DNA from: Ceratobasidium sp. AG-K
Taxonomy: Eukaryota; Basidiomycota; Agaricomycetes; Cantharellales; Ceratobasidiaceae
Assembly (NCBI GenBank): GCA_037039685.1
Contig: JAWNGF010000002.1
Span: 744,001 to 808,000 of the forward strand
DNA: 64,000 nucleotides
Reading direction: 5' to 3'
Below the pieces are notes generated by a model. That model saw only the letters and a list, made by a program, of their open reading frames with translations. It was not told the origin of the DNA and searched no databases. Positions 37,583 through 47,647 of the stretch are shown here, one piece after another. A program made the position numbers and the translations under genes. Numbering within the stretch: the first letter of the stretch is position 1; every line of letters begins with the position of its first letter.

Positions 37583-38982
37583 CTACGCCCCTGCTTCTCC
37601 ACGCGCCTCTTTCCACTCTTGCGTTCCGCTCTGACGTGAGCGTTCATCGGGCGCGGCTCGATGGTCGGATTCGGCGAGCCAAGCGCGCTCAGCCTCGTCC
37701 TCGGCTGCGAGTTGAGCCTGTCGAGCAGGGGATAGGTTTCGCCGGCGCGCAGCCGTCAGTCGGGATATTTCCTGTACGTCATGAGACGTCGTATCAGGTT
37801 GATTAGGCGTTGGAATTGGGTCGCTAGGGAATCATGGACGTACCTCGGCCAGGGCTGGTTCAGACACGAGTTTCCTTCGCTGGAGCATCTCGGACGAGTT
37901 TTGGACGTAACCGCGACTCACATCGCTCGCACCATCGACCGAGAAGGCGATGATGTAACTCATCTGACGAGCGGTTACGGGGTGTATTCCCACTGGACAA
38001 CGACATACCTTTTTTCCCCACCCCTTGTCATACAACAGCGGTTGATCGCGAGCTGCTTCGCACGAGTCGGTGTGGAGCCACCGTCCGGCGGCCGGGGAAA
38101 AATACTGGACCGATCGAGGGCAGTTCATTAAGAGGCCAGGGTGCAGCATACCTCGTTCCACACATGATCCTCTGCATTCCATACTAGTAACGTTGGTTAA
38201 TGAAGAAGCTCAGGTCGGGGCGTGCGAACCGTAGCGTGCGCGAAGGCCGATTGCGCGAAGAAACAGGGTGTATAGGTTGGCCCATTCTCCGCACCTCCCT
38301 AGCCGGGTTCGCATCAGATATTCGAGATTGCTGATAATGTGGGTAAATAGTGTTGGATGAAAGGTAAAAAACGCACTTGAATCGAGCGAATCGAAAGCTT
38401 CCGTCGCACGCGCCATTTTCGCCTTTGCACACGTGTAGTTCGACTCGTCCTGCCCCGCCCTTGCGTTCATAGTCGGTTGGGGGTACCATCCCTGCCACCT
38501 CCGTGGACCCATCGCATTTGGGACACTTGATGGGATCGGCCCACTTGAAATAGTCGTGTTTGAACCATTGGACGAGCGCTTGGGCTAGGGCGTCCTCTTC
38601 ACTCAGTGGATCGGCAGATTGCTGGAGCGCAGCGGCCTCGGCTCGGATTCGTTCCATCGGAATCTCGTTACGAGCCAGGTCCTACGCAGATCGTCGCATA
38701 CATCATGACCAAGTGGCGCGTGCTTACCAGCATTTCCTTGTTCTCATACATGTCCATCTGGCGGTCTAGGCTCCGCAGGGTAGTAAACAGACCCGGTTCT
38801 TGGCGACTCGTGTCGGGTGGGAGTGGGCGGGCGGTGGCGAGCATGAGCGCCACTAGGATCTGAAACTGCTGTAATTGCTGGGCCGTGACGGGGCGGGGCT
38901 CGGCCCATCCCTGGCGGCGCGCGAATTGCAAGAGGCCGGGTAGCAAACGGAGCGAGAGCGCTTGGGCCGAGGCGGCGTCCAT
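37583..38982 (-). CDS. PNG1: Peptide:N-glycanase
   Basis: Minus-strand exons 38728-38982, 38377-38681, 38230-38330, 38152-38183, 38009-38104, 37844-37963 and 37583-37771; 365 aa. It removes N-glycans from misfolded glycoproteins in ER-associated degradation. The transglutaminase-like triad is visible: Cys200 in [10 protein letters not shown], His227 in EDHVWNE and Asp244 in [10 protein letters not shown]. The zinc pair of motifs CPKC and C-x6-C (CKGENGAC) precedes it. GWGKK and MSYIIAFS are further family blocks. Length resembles yeast Png1; no N-terminal PUB domain is evident. It shares a 70-bp divergent promoter with PRP18. Confidence 0.92.
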
Positions 38983-39052
38983 CGTCGTGGGTGGTGGGGT
39001 TGCCTCGGCGCTTGTTACGCCACCTGTTTGGCGCTTAGTCTCGACGACCACG
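38983..39052. promoter_or_regulatory. 70-bp divergent promoter, PNG1 (-) and PRP18 (+)
   Basis: Start codons at 38982 (minus) and 39053 (plus) leave only 70 bp, so transcription start sites must overlap or lie inside the opposite gene. No TATA-like element stands out. Confidence 0.5.
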
Positions 39053-40355
39053 ATGGATTTTCTCAAGGCGGAAATTGCGGCCAAACGCAAGCCGGCTGAC
39101 GATGTCAATTCGCGCCCGCAAAAGTACATGCGCAAGGGTGATATTGAGCGTCTCAAGCGAGAGCAAAAAGCTCAGGAGGAAGAGGCCAAGCGGCAGGCGG
39201 CCAAGGAGGAGCTGGAACGCAAGGAGCGCGAGGTGAGTACGCTCGTGACTATTTTGGTATTTACTGCATGGTACTACAGGCGGCAGAAAAAGCCAAGTCC
39301 AAGTCGAAATCCAACTCGCCGTTTCCGGATACTGGCACACCGGGCGAGGGCGGCACGGGCGAGGCATTCAACATCTCCAACGAAGAGGCCATTCGGCGAC
39401 TCAGGCAAAAAGGCCAGCCGATTCGACTGTTTGCCGAGACGGACCGAGAACGGAGGTTGCGTTTACGTGCGTTGGAATTGATTGAAGAACGTGGCGAACG
39501 TGGGTCGAGTCAAAACGTGTTCAAAAAGGCGCTCGAGCAGATGGAGGGCACGTTGGACAAGGAGGAGATCGAGCGTCGTGCGGGGCATACCGACAAAGGG
39601 AAAACCAAGGACGAGGTTGCGAAAACAGACGTGGCCAAACCCATCATGGACGAAAACACAGTGATCGACCTGTCGCTCGTCAAGACTAATCCGGACAAGC
39701 TCTATCCTTTGATTTACCACACCCTCAAGCGCGTGTTGAAAGAATGGGAGCAGTCCATGGCGGAGCGCCCAGGTGCGTGGCTCGTGGGGAACGCGATGTG
39801 TGATTAACCATTGATTTAGATAATATCAAACGGTCCACTCAGGGAAAGCTCGCGGCTGCCACGCAGGTCCAGTCGGCCGAGTACCTCAAACCATTGTTCA
39901 AGCAACTTCGGTCCAAAGTGAGTCTGGCAGTATTGGCATGCATGTGTACTTATGGGGTAGACGGTCGCCGAAGACGTCCTAGGCAAACTCGCAGAGATTA
40001 TTCATCACATGCAGAAGCGTGAGTACCAAAAAGCCAATGATGCCTATCTCCGATTGAGCATTGGCAACGCTGCGTGGCCGATTGGTGTGACCATGGTTGG
40101 GTGAGTGGATACAGCGTCTTGTTTGGATAGGCACTGACCATGTGTTAGTATTCACGAACGTTCTGCACGCGAGAAAATCTCGTCCGATCAAGTCGCACAC
40201 GTCTTGAACGATGAAGTTTCCAGAAAGTATATCCAGAGCGTCAAGAGGTGGGTCCACTCGGTCGGTTGGATGTTTGCATGCTGACCACGTGCAGGTTACT
40301 GACCTTTGCACAAACAAAATACCCCCCGAGCGATATGTCACAGCTCATGGGTTGA
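39053..40355 (+). CDS. PRP18: Pre-mRNA-splicing factor 18
   Basis: Deduced exons 39053-39232, 39280-39772, 39820-39917, 39961-40100, 40149-40247 and 40295-40355; 356 aa. The charged N-terminus starts [13 protein letters not shown]. An SFM-type segment ([20 protein letters not shown], a U4/U6 snRNP contact) follows. The conserved Prp18 loop lies in [19 protein letters not shown]. The protein acts in the second step of splicing with Slu7. All phases agree and length is typical. Confidence 0.93.
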
Positions 40356-40487
40356 TTTGGATTCGCTTCATGTGTATTTATAATGTGGAACTTGCTTTGG
40401 ATCTGTGCATACAGAGATGGGTGGTGATATTATGAGGGTGTATACTTTTAGTTCATTGTCTTGTACACTTCAGGGTGAGACATAAAT

Positions 40488-40948
40488 TTATTCAAGTCCG
40501 GATCCACTTGAGCGTTCTCGGGAAATTCTGGCGACGTATGTCTGGGAAACGACATTGACTTGTGGATGGGTTAGAATACGTTATACTAGCACAGACATCC
40601 AGGAGGTTACTCACAAGCCTCCATGTATCGGTCCATACATCGGGAGAGGCATGTCTCTTCTGAACTCCCAAGAGACGTAGAAGGCTTTGTGATACATTTA
40701 GCAAAGCACTTTTCGTTGATTTTCTATGATGTAAATGTTAGTATGGCTCTTGGAGCTACCCCAGAAGCGACGTACGTTGATGAGTTCCTGAGCATTCGCC
40801 AACGCCATCTCGTTTCTCAGCCCATCCATGAGCTGCTGCTTCCGTGTCGCCTGGTCTGGGAGACAATAAATTTATATTCTCAATCCATGCACATAAACCT
40901 ACCAGGCGCCGGCGCACTGCCAAGATTGCTCTTGAAGAAATCGGACAT
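40488..40948 (-). CDS. TIM13: Mitochondrial import chaperone Tim13
   Basis: Minus-strand exons 40903-40948, 40776-40855, 40615-40723 and 40488-40558; 101 aa. The small-Tim twin CX3C motif is complete (CFAKC and CLSRC, joined by a short linker with KPSTSL), followed by DRYMEAFNVVSQTY. It works as a Tim8-Tim13 hexamer in the intermembrane space, and small Tims are imported by the Mia40 disulfide relay. Divergent from COX12 across 143 bp. Confidence 0.93.
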
Positions 40949-41091
40949 GATAAACAACGGTGGCGGTTGACTGAATAATTTCAAGACAGATTAACTCGGC
41001 GCTTAACACCCAAACACGGCCATACCGATGATCTGCCACCCCCCGATACTTTCCGGTCTAAGCTCTCCCACAACTAGACTCCATTACGACC
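40949..41091. promoter_or_regulatory. Shared promoter of TIM13 (-) and COX12 (+)
   Basis: 143 bp between two divergent start codons of genes for intermembrane-space twin-cysteine proteins. No named element recognised. Confidence 0.5.
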
Positions 41092-41641
41092 ATGGCTGAC
41101 GTTGAGGCACTCAAGGCGTAAGTACTTGTAATTTTTAATGGATTTGCGGCCGGGCCGACTGACATTTCTTGCCAAGGAAATACGTTCTCCAAACTGCCGG
41201 CTTTGATGGTAGGAAACATGACATTCATCTCGACCGATTGTCTAATCAGCGCATCCCCTACAGCCCGGTTCCCCAACACTAACCAGAGCAAGCACTGGTG
41301 AGTATTTAGGTTACTTACGCGTATGATCACGTCTTGAGCCATAGGACAGCTTCCAAAACTATCTCGACTACCACAATGCATCAATGCCAAGGGCGAGGAT
41401 TTTGCCCCTTGCAAGCAGTTCTACCGTGCATATCGCTCGCTTTGCCCCAGTGAGTAACAGCCACGTTTCAGATATCCGACCAAGGCCGGCGAGCTTACTT
41501 TTTGATGATACCAATTCACATCAGACGATTGGGTGAGTGATTTATCAATCTATGTCTAACCAATTCTCACATTTGCCCTAGGTTTCTCGATTTGACGAGC
41601 AAAGGGAGAACGGTACCTTTCCTGCTTCCCTCGATCCTTGA
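41092..41641 (+). CDS. COX12: Cytochrome c oxidase subunit VIb, frameshifted
   Basis: Exons 41092-41117, 41177-41208, 41264-41297, 41350-41449, 41525-41532 and 41582-41641. The product is the CX9C subunit of complex IV, facing the intermembrane space. Blocks are KYVLQTAGFDARFPNTNQ, CFQNYLDYH, KGEDFAPCKQFYRAYRSLCP, then NDW and VSRFDEQRENGTFPASLDP. Between the first and second Cys of the CX9C motif one base is missing at about 41376, after CAC-AA and before TGC; restoring the count gives a perfect CX9C spacing. Exon 5 is an 8-nt microexon. Sequence error or real mutation is unresolved. Confidence 0.88.
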
Positions 41642-41778
41642 ATGTAGACACTGTTCATTTGTTACGAACCAAGGCCAATAAAAAAGTTTCTCACACCCAT
41701 CTTGCGTCAATTTAAACTCTAGTCGTTGAAAAAGGAATCCGCATTTATGCCTATGGTACATGGTATGTAGATACAGTT

Positions 41779-44004
41779 TTATGTTTGAGACCAATTTACA
41801 TCCTCAGGCGCGGCAACCTCGTACACCATCTTGATCTCCTCGGTTGCATGCGCCGCAACGTTATCAATCGCCCACTCAAGTCGTCCACTAATGTCAGACC
41901 CCATCTGTGGGTTGTCCATCCACCTTCCCCGAACCCTATCCCGCAGCTCCAGGTCCTTGCCCAGTCCGAGCTCACCCAAAGCCTCTGGCTCTTTGATTGT
42001 CACGCGGAACCGGGAATCATCGGGTACAGGGACCGCGTGTCGTACAAGCACCCGGGGAATAGCAATCGACCGCGAGTTTCTCAGTGTGATTATGTCGGTA
42101 ACAACCGTCGTCTTCTTGTGGGCAAAGGTAGAGGGATAATTAGTGTCTGCCTTTTTCCTTGTCTGGTTGAAGCTGATGCTGAGAGCGGTATCTGTGCCTA
42201 GAGACTTTATGATTGTGCCCCTGACTGACACAAACTGGAACCAACGATTGATAAGTAGCTCGTGGGGTGTTGGTAAGAACTCACCGGGATGAGCACCGTA
42301 TCAACGTAACTGTCGTCAAGATAAGTGACCAAGGAACCGGGCAAGAACTGGTGTGTCGATGTGTTTGTGAATTTGCACTAACGACGGGGTTAGAACCAGA
42401 AACACTTTCGGTACGACCCGTGCTCACCAGTAGATACACCAAGGGTGTCACCTTGGGTACCGCGACATAGTCAGTCTTGACTCCCAGCGGGATGGTCATC
42501 ATCGTTACGCGATGGGGCGTATCACCACTGTCGATAGTCACGTTTGTCTCAATGCTGTACGTGCACGAGAGGGCTTGCTCAGTAGCCGCAGCACCCACAT
42601 GCTCCAGCGCACGTAGCTCGGGATCTGATTCGACGATGACTGTTGATTCAAGGTCCAATCCATCGTTGAGCTGGTGGACATGCGGCTCGGTTGCTTGCGA
42701 GCCAAACAAACCACCTGACGCGGCCGGAGCAGATTCTGGGGCTACAGGCGCCGAAGAAGTGCGCCAAAACCACCAAAGCCAAAACCTGAGGCCGTGGCGG
42801 CTGGCCCACCAAATAAGGACATAGCCGCGGTTGGAGCGTGTATAGATGCCGCAACTCCGGCGGCAAAGTTTTGTGGTTTGTGCCCCGGGTGGTTGTTCCC
42901 AAATCCAAACGCCCCCGCAGCCCGGATAAGACTTCGTTGCAAGCTTGGGGTGCCTTGAATACCCGAGGAGCCCCTGGTGCTCAACGTAAGGCGGGCATCT
43001 TTCCAATCTTCGCCTGTGGTTTGAGTGATTGATGCGCAATAATGCAGTACCGCAGTGCTTGCGACGGTGTGGTTTTCGAATCGGTAGTTGCGTGAAGCTT
43101 GTATGCGGGACTCCAACTCGCTTTATTCACGACTGGAGTCGATGATTAGGTATTATTCGTGGGCAAGTGCATAAAGCTTACCATAGGTGAGTGAGAGCTT
43201 GACCGTACACGCCTCTTTGGCGCTAATCACGACACTGGCCTTTGTTTTCAATTCAGGATTCAGCGGCTCGTCGCCATCTTCATCAAGACTGTTTGTCGAT
43301 GCGATCTTCTTGATGCGGTCGTCAAGCTCTTGGACAGCCGCTTCGATGCGGGTGGAAGCCTGCAGCGTGACCTCGCCTGCAGCGTTGAATTGCGTCAAAA
43401 AGTTCACAAAGTCCGTGGGTTCAGTGTTTTCTCCAGCTAGGGACTGGTGAAATTCAAGTTTAATATCAACTTGGGTGCTATCGCCTGGGGTCTTACCCTT
43501 GCGTACGCGAGAAGGACGTCGCTCCTGGCATTGATCACTATACAAAGGGGTTATTAAATCCGTCGCGATCCTTTAACCCGTGAAACTCACAACTCAATTC
43601 CCTTAATAGCTCGCGCTTCGTAGCCTGGAGCTCGGCCACCTTCTTTGTGACCCTTTCAACGTTTGAACGAATAGCTGCCTGTGGCTGGCTAGGGACAACA
43701 CACGTGGTGTCTACAATCGACGCTTGGCCAGCACTCAACCCCGCAACGTGAACCGTATCTGGGGCTATGGATGATGGAAGATTTATGATTGCAAAGTCAT
43801 TTCGACCTTCCTAAACGCCCGTCAGTCGTGTGCATGCAGCCGAGCCACCGGTAAACATACTTGTAATTCTAGTGTAATGATACGTCGGACCTCTGCCCGA
43901 AACATGTACACTGTTACCACCTCGATAGGGTGGGCTTGAGCGTCGACCACTGTTTGTCTCATGGTGGATGAGGGCGGGGAAGAAGGGCTGGCCGAGTATC
44001 GCAT
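41779..44004 (-). CDS. DUF4140/DUF4139-domain protein, frameshifted
   Basis: Minus-strand gene from 44004 (or the second Met at 43962) to 41779. The N-terminal part matches DUF4140 (VVTVYMFRAEVRR then a coiled coil). The C-terminal half matches DUF4139 (ASWSPAYKLHATT, SITQTTGEDWKDARLTLST, FTNTSTHQFLPGSL, RVRGRWMDNPQ). Resolved 3' exons are 42285-42377 and 41779-42234. A Gly/Phe-rich, FG-like linker separates the two DUF4139 parts. One base is missing near 43078. A second shift near 42760 could be an indel or a 32-nt intron. Bacterial relatives are called mucoidy inhibitor A; the fungal role is unknown. Confidence 0.82.
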
Positions 44005-44415
44005 GCCGTTGATACTTTATACGTCAAGTGGCTTGCAGCTGCACGCTGGTAGGCATACCTCGAATATATACGCCCCCGGAAACCGTAATTACTAACTTTT
44101 ACGGACAAGTGTCGGGGGAGTCACTCACGACGTGATGGCTGGCTCGGTGTTGATTGGCCAAGAACTTGCGCCTGCGCACGCGTACGGGCGATGATCCCGG
44201 CACACAGCCACTGTGAATTGGGCTATGACTCGCCAAATTCAGTGGATTGTAGGCTTTGGACTCTGTATCGGGCAGGATTCTGATGGTGCGCATATATATA
44301 TATATTACGTTGATATCAATAGAAGCTACGGATACACTAGATTTGGTCATAATTCGTCAATGATTAGAAACGGATATCATTATGGGATAGATGGGTTGAA
44401 AGGGGGTTCGTGGGC
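44005..44415. other. Intergenic, contains TA dinucleotide run
   Basis: About 410 bp with a short (TA)n run at about 44292-44304. It holds the promoter of the DUF4139 gene and the 3' flank of the CsbD-like gene. Nothing else seen. Confidence 0.4.
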
Positions 44416-44878
44416 TTATGCGCGGTTGCCGCTATGGAAGCGTTGCTAAAAAGGCGATATATGTCAGACACGCCCAAAATATGGTTAGCAAAGGCACTTA
44501 CCTTCATGCTGCCCTTGTCACCCAAGGCGTTGCCACGAGCCTGGCGACGACGGTTTCCGGTGATACCGCCGAGGATGGAATGACCCTTGCCACGGGCGCG
44601 GTCACCAGTTCCAGAGGCATAGCCCCTAGCCTTGGCTGCCTTGATTTCCGCTACACCGCGATTATGACTAGAACAGTTGTGAGCGGAGGGATAATCAATG
44701 CGATGTCCGGACTCACCGATCACGTCCACGTCCAGCGAATCCGTGCGCACGAACCAAAGTGCCGACGGCACGCTGGAGAGAGCCCGAAACAGACTTGAGT
44801 TGTCCACCGACCTGAAACGAGCCTGTGAGTATCAGCAACACAGTACGAAAGCCAGGTGCTTACACGAGAAGGGGCCAT
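44416..44878 (-). CDS. CsbD-like / Hmp1-type small stress protein
   Basis: Minus-strand exons 44864-44878, 44717-44811, 44502-44667 and 44416-44445; 101 aa. The core AAKARGYASGTGDRARGKGH, then ILGGITGNRRRQARGNAL and DKGSMK, follows the CsbD-like pattern of Gly-rich amphipathic segments, also seen in fungal Hmp1 (mismatch and cruciform DNA-binding) proteins. It is unusually Arg-rich for the family. Function (DNA binding or general stress) is inferred only. Confidence 0.7.
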
Positions 44879-45213
44879 TATGTAGTAATCGAGTTTGAAA
44901 GTTGGGTAAAGGTAGAGGCTTGTGAGTAAATGGGATGTGGTGAGATGCCGTCAATGGGGCTTGGCTTTTGTATGCGTTGAAAGGTGTCACTCGTGCCTGC
45001 CCACAGGCGCCACCGCGTCATCGTTATGTCAGGCTGATAGGGGCAGTGCACCACATGCCAAGTGTGTGGAACTATCGTTCGTCACCACACCGTCATCGTC
45101 GGGAGATTTTGCCAGAAGATGGACGAAGAGAGTCATTTATACGTATGGGATAAATACACGAACGATCTATACACAAAGCGACAAACTACCAGGAGATGCA
45201 GAAATCCAAATGT
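44879..45213. other. Intergenic, CsbD promoter and JJJ1 3' flank
   Basis: About 335 bp between two minus-strand genes. Nothing assigned. Confidence 0.4.
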
Positions 45214-47292
45214 TCAACGTTTGCCCTTGCCCTTGCCTTTCTTTGCACCGTTCATCTTGGCCTGCGAAGCTGTCGCAGGCGCCTTTTCAGGAACAGCAAG
45301 TTGATGCCCAGATGCTTCGATATGAGCAAAGAGTTTGGTGCGCGATTCAAATGCCTCGCCACAGACATGGCAGGACTTGTATCCCAAATTAGTACATTAT
45401 GAGATTGGACAGTTATAGTACACACCTGCACAGGAGCTGGAGCTTCGGCCTCTTTCGCCTTTTTCGCGGCCTCTTTTGCCCTCCGCTTTTCCCGTTTCGT
45501 AAGAGTAGGCTTATCTCCTTCCTTTTGGTCGTCCTCTTCACCCTCGGGTTCGTTATCGTCGCCCTCCGCCGCGGCTTCTGTTTCTATCTTCAGATCGTCC
45601 ATGGGTTTAGATAGATCTTGCTCCGTTGCGGTTGGTGCGACTGGGTCTGGCTCGACAGCCATCGCCCGGACCTTCTTTTTCTTTTTCTTGGATCTTTTGC
45701 TGGCCTTTGGAGTCGGGGGTTCGTCAGATTCAGATTCTCCTGGTCCAACCTCGCCATCGATTGGCGTGGGCGGCTCGGTATCGGCGCCATCCTGCTCATC
45801 AAGTCCAAGCTCAAGATTTTCAGCCTGCATTTCTCGCTTCAACCTAAAAAATAGGTTAATTAGATAGCAGTCTGACGTTTGGATCACTAACCTTTCAACC
45901 TCCTTCATGTGTTTCTTGCTTCGCTCATGGCTTAGCCACCCTGCCTCACTCTGAAACGATTTACCACAAACAACACATTCATACTCTTCACTGTCGTTCT
46001 CGGCAAGTCCCCACTCCAAGTCGGCGTGATCGTCCGTGTTGATTCGCACCTTTTGCCAATCTTGAGGGACAAACGTATTTCTAATTGGGGATTGTTGTGC
46101 GCCACCCGATTTAGGTGCTGGATTCGACACTGGTTTTGATTGTGCGTTTTTATAGGCTTTAAATCGCGGATCGCGTTTACGGATGAAAGCGACCAGAGTC
46201 TAACTTGGGTGTCGGTAATTAACAATAGGGAAGATGGTAAGCATATACGCACTCGGACGGTCTCGTTGTACTCTTTTCGTGCATCGTCCCGCGCCTTTTT
46301 ATTATCTCGCTCCATCAACCTAAATAAGATTAGTGGGTGATGGCTAATGGCTTGTATCGCTAACCATACCTGCGCACCCTCCGGTCGGGCGCCTCGGATA
46401 TGTTCCACATATCACACCACGAAAAGTCCTTGGTTGTTGCAAACGAACCCCAAGCCCTGTAGAACAAGCTTGCATACTCTGTCTTGTCGCCTTTTTGTTT
46501 AGATACGGGAGCCCAAGGGGTATTTACGTCCCCAAATGCAGGATACTCGATTGTGTCGCCGTTGAGTGAGGACCATGCTGCTTCTTCGGCTGCAAGACGA
46601 TCGAACAAGCCACGGTAAACTGTGAAAAATCCCTACGAACATCGTATCGTTAGACGACGATGTAGGAGCCGTGAATGTGGTGCTTACGTATTTGGAGTCG
46701 TCCATACTGGTATACAAGCTGCTGTCGAAGAAGTGGAAGAGCTGAGGAATCGATAGACCTGGATCTCTTGCGCGAGCTTTGAACGGCTTTCCGTCTCTAG
46801 ACACGATGTCTTCAAAGATATCTGCTCCGTCTAATGTAGGTCCTATCGACGAACGATGAGAGTCGTACCAGGCACGTTCCTGATACGAAATCGATTACTT
46901 TGAGAGCATTTATCACAAGACAAAAGGGTAGCTGACCTGCTCGTCGCTCAGAACCTACAAGATGTTCACCAAGTCAGAAACCTTGATGTGCTAGAGCGCG
47001 TTATAAAAGCTTGCCTCGTAAGCTTGTTGGAGTTGTGCAAATTTCTTGGTTGCTTCCTCGACATTATCATGGTTTTTGTCAGGATGGTGGATTAAAGCGA
47101 GTTTTCGAAAGGCTTTCTAGAGGTATAGCCCGTCATTTTTTGATACGACTGATTTGGTACAGTGAGACGGACCTTGATTTCATCGGAAGTTGCGTCCTCC
47201 TCAACGCCCAATAATTCATAATAACTAATTTCCATGGCAGCATGACCGTTCGAGGCTCCACCTGCGCCGGCACGAGAGTTTTGAGCACCCAT
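45214..47292 (-). CDS. JJJ1: DnaJ-domain ribosome biogenesis factor Jjj1 (DNAJC21)
   Basis: Nine minus-strand exons: 47173-47292, 47015-47116, 46937-46954, 46688-46879, 46370-46632, 46253-46319, 45892-46199, 45426-45843 and 45214-45375; 549 aa. The N-terminal J domain ([17 protein letters not shown] then the HPD motif in IHHPDK) stimulates Hsp70. Two C2H2 fingers follow: [20 protein letters not shown], and near the C-terminus [20 protein letters not shown]. An acidic and Lys-rich linker separates them. Jjj1 helps strip export factors from pre-60S ribosomes in the cytosol. Intron 2 (46955-47014) has a GC donor instead of GT. Confidence 0.93.
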
Positions 47293-47647
47293 AGCGAGGC
47301 AGTATTGGCGAGGATCGTCGTAGCCACAACAAACCGACGTCGGTCAAAATATTCGCAAGTATTGATGAGTCAGCCAATCAATTCCGTTTTGGGCGTGATC
47401 GTGGTTGGTGCTCCATGCTCGATAGCTAGCCAGCTACTAGCAAGGTCTCAGTTTGGTTGAGAAAGAAAATGGGATAACAAGCAAGTGAAGAGTCCATTTA
47501 TCAGAAGGATCCCAAGCTGGCAAGGAGGGTCGTTGAGCACATCAGGCTGTGCACGTGATGTGCGCGTTGGTGTCTGGGGCGTCTTGTGTCAGCGAAGTGG
47601 GGTCTTGTGCCTCGCCACCACGACTGCCAGTGGCTATATACCATATC
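47293..47647. promoter_or_regulatory. Shared upstream region of JJJ1 (-) and ATG2 (+)
   Basis: 355 bp between two divergent start codons. No specific element named. Confidence 0.4.
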
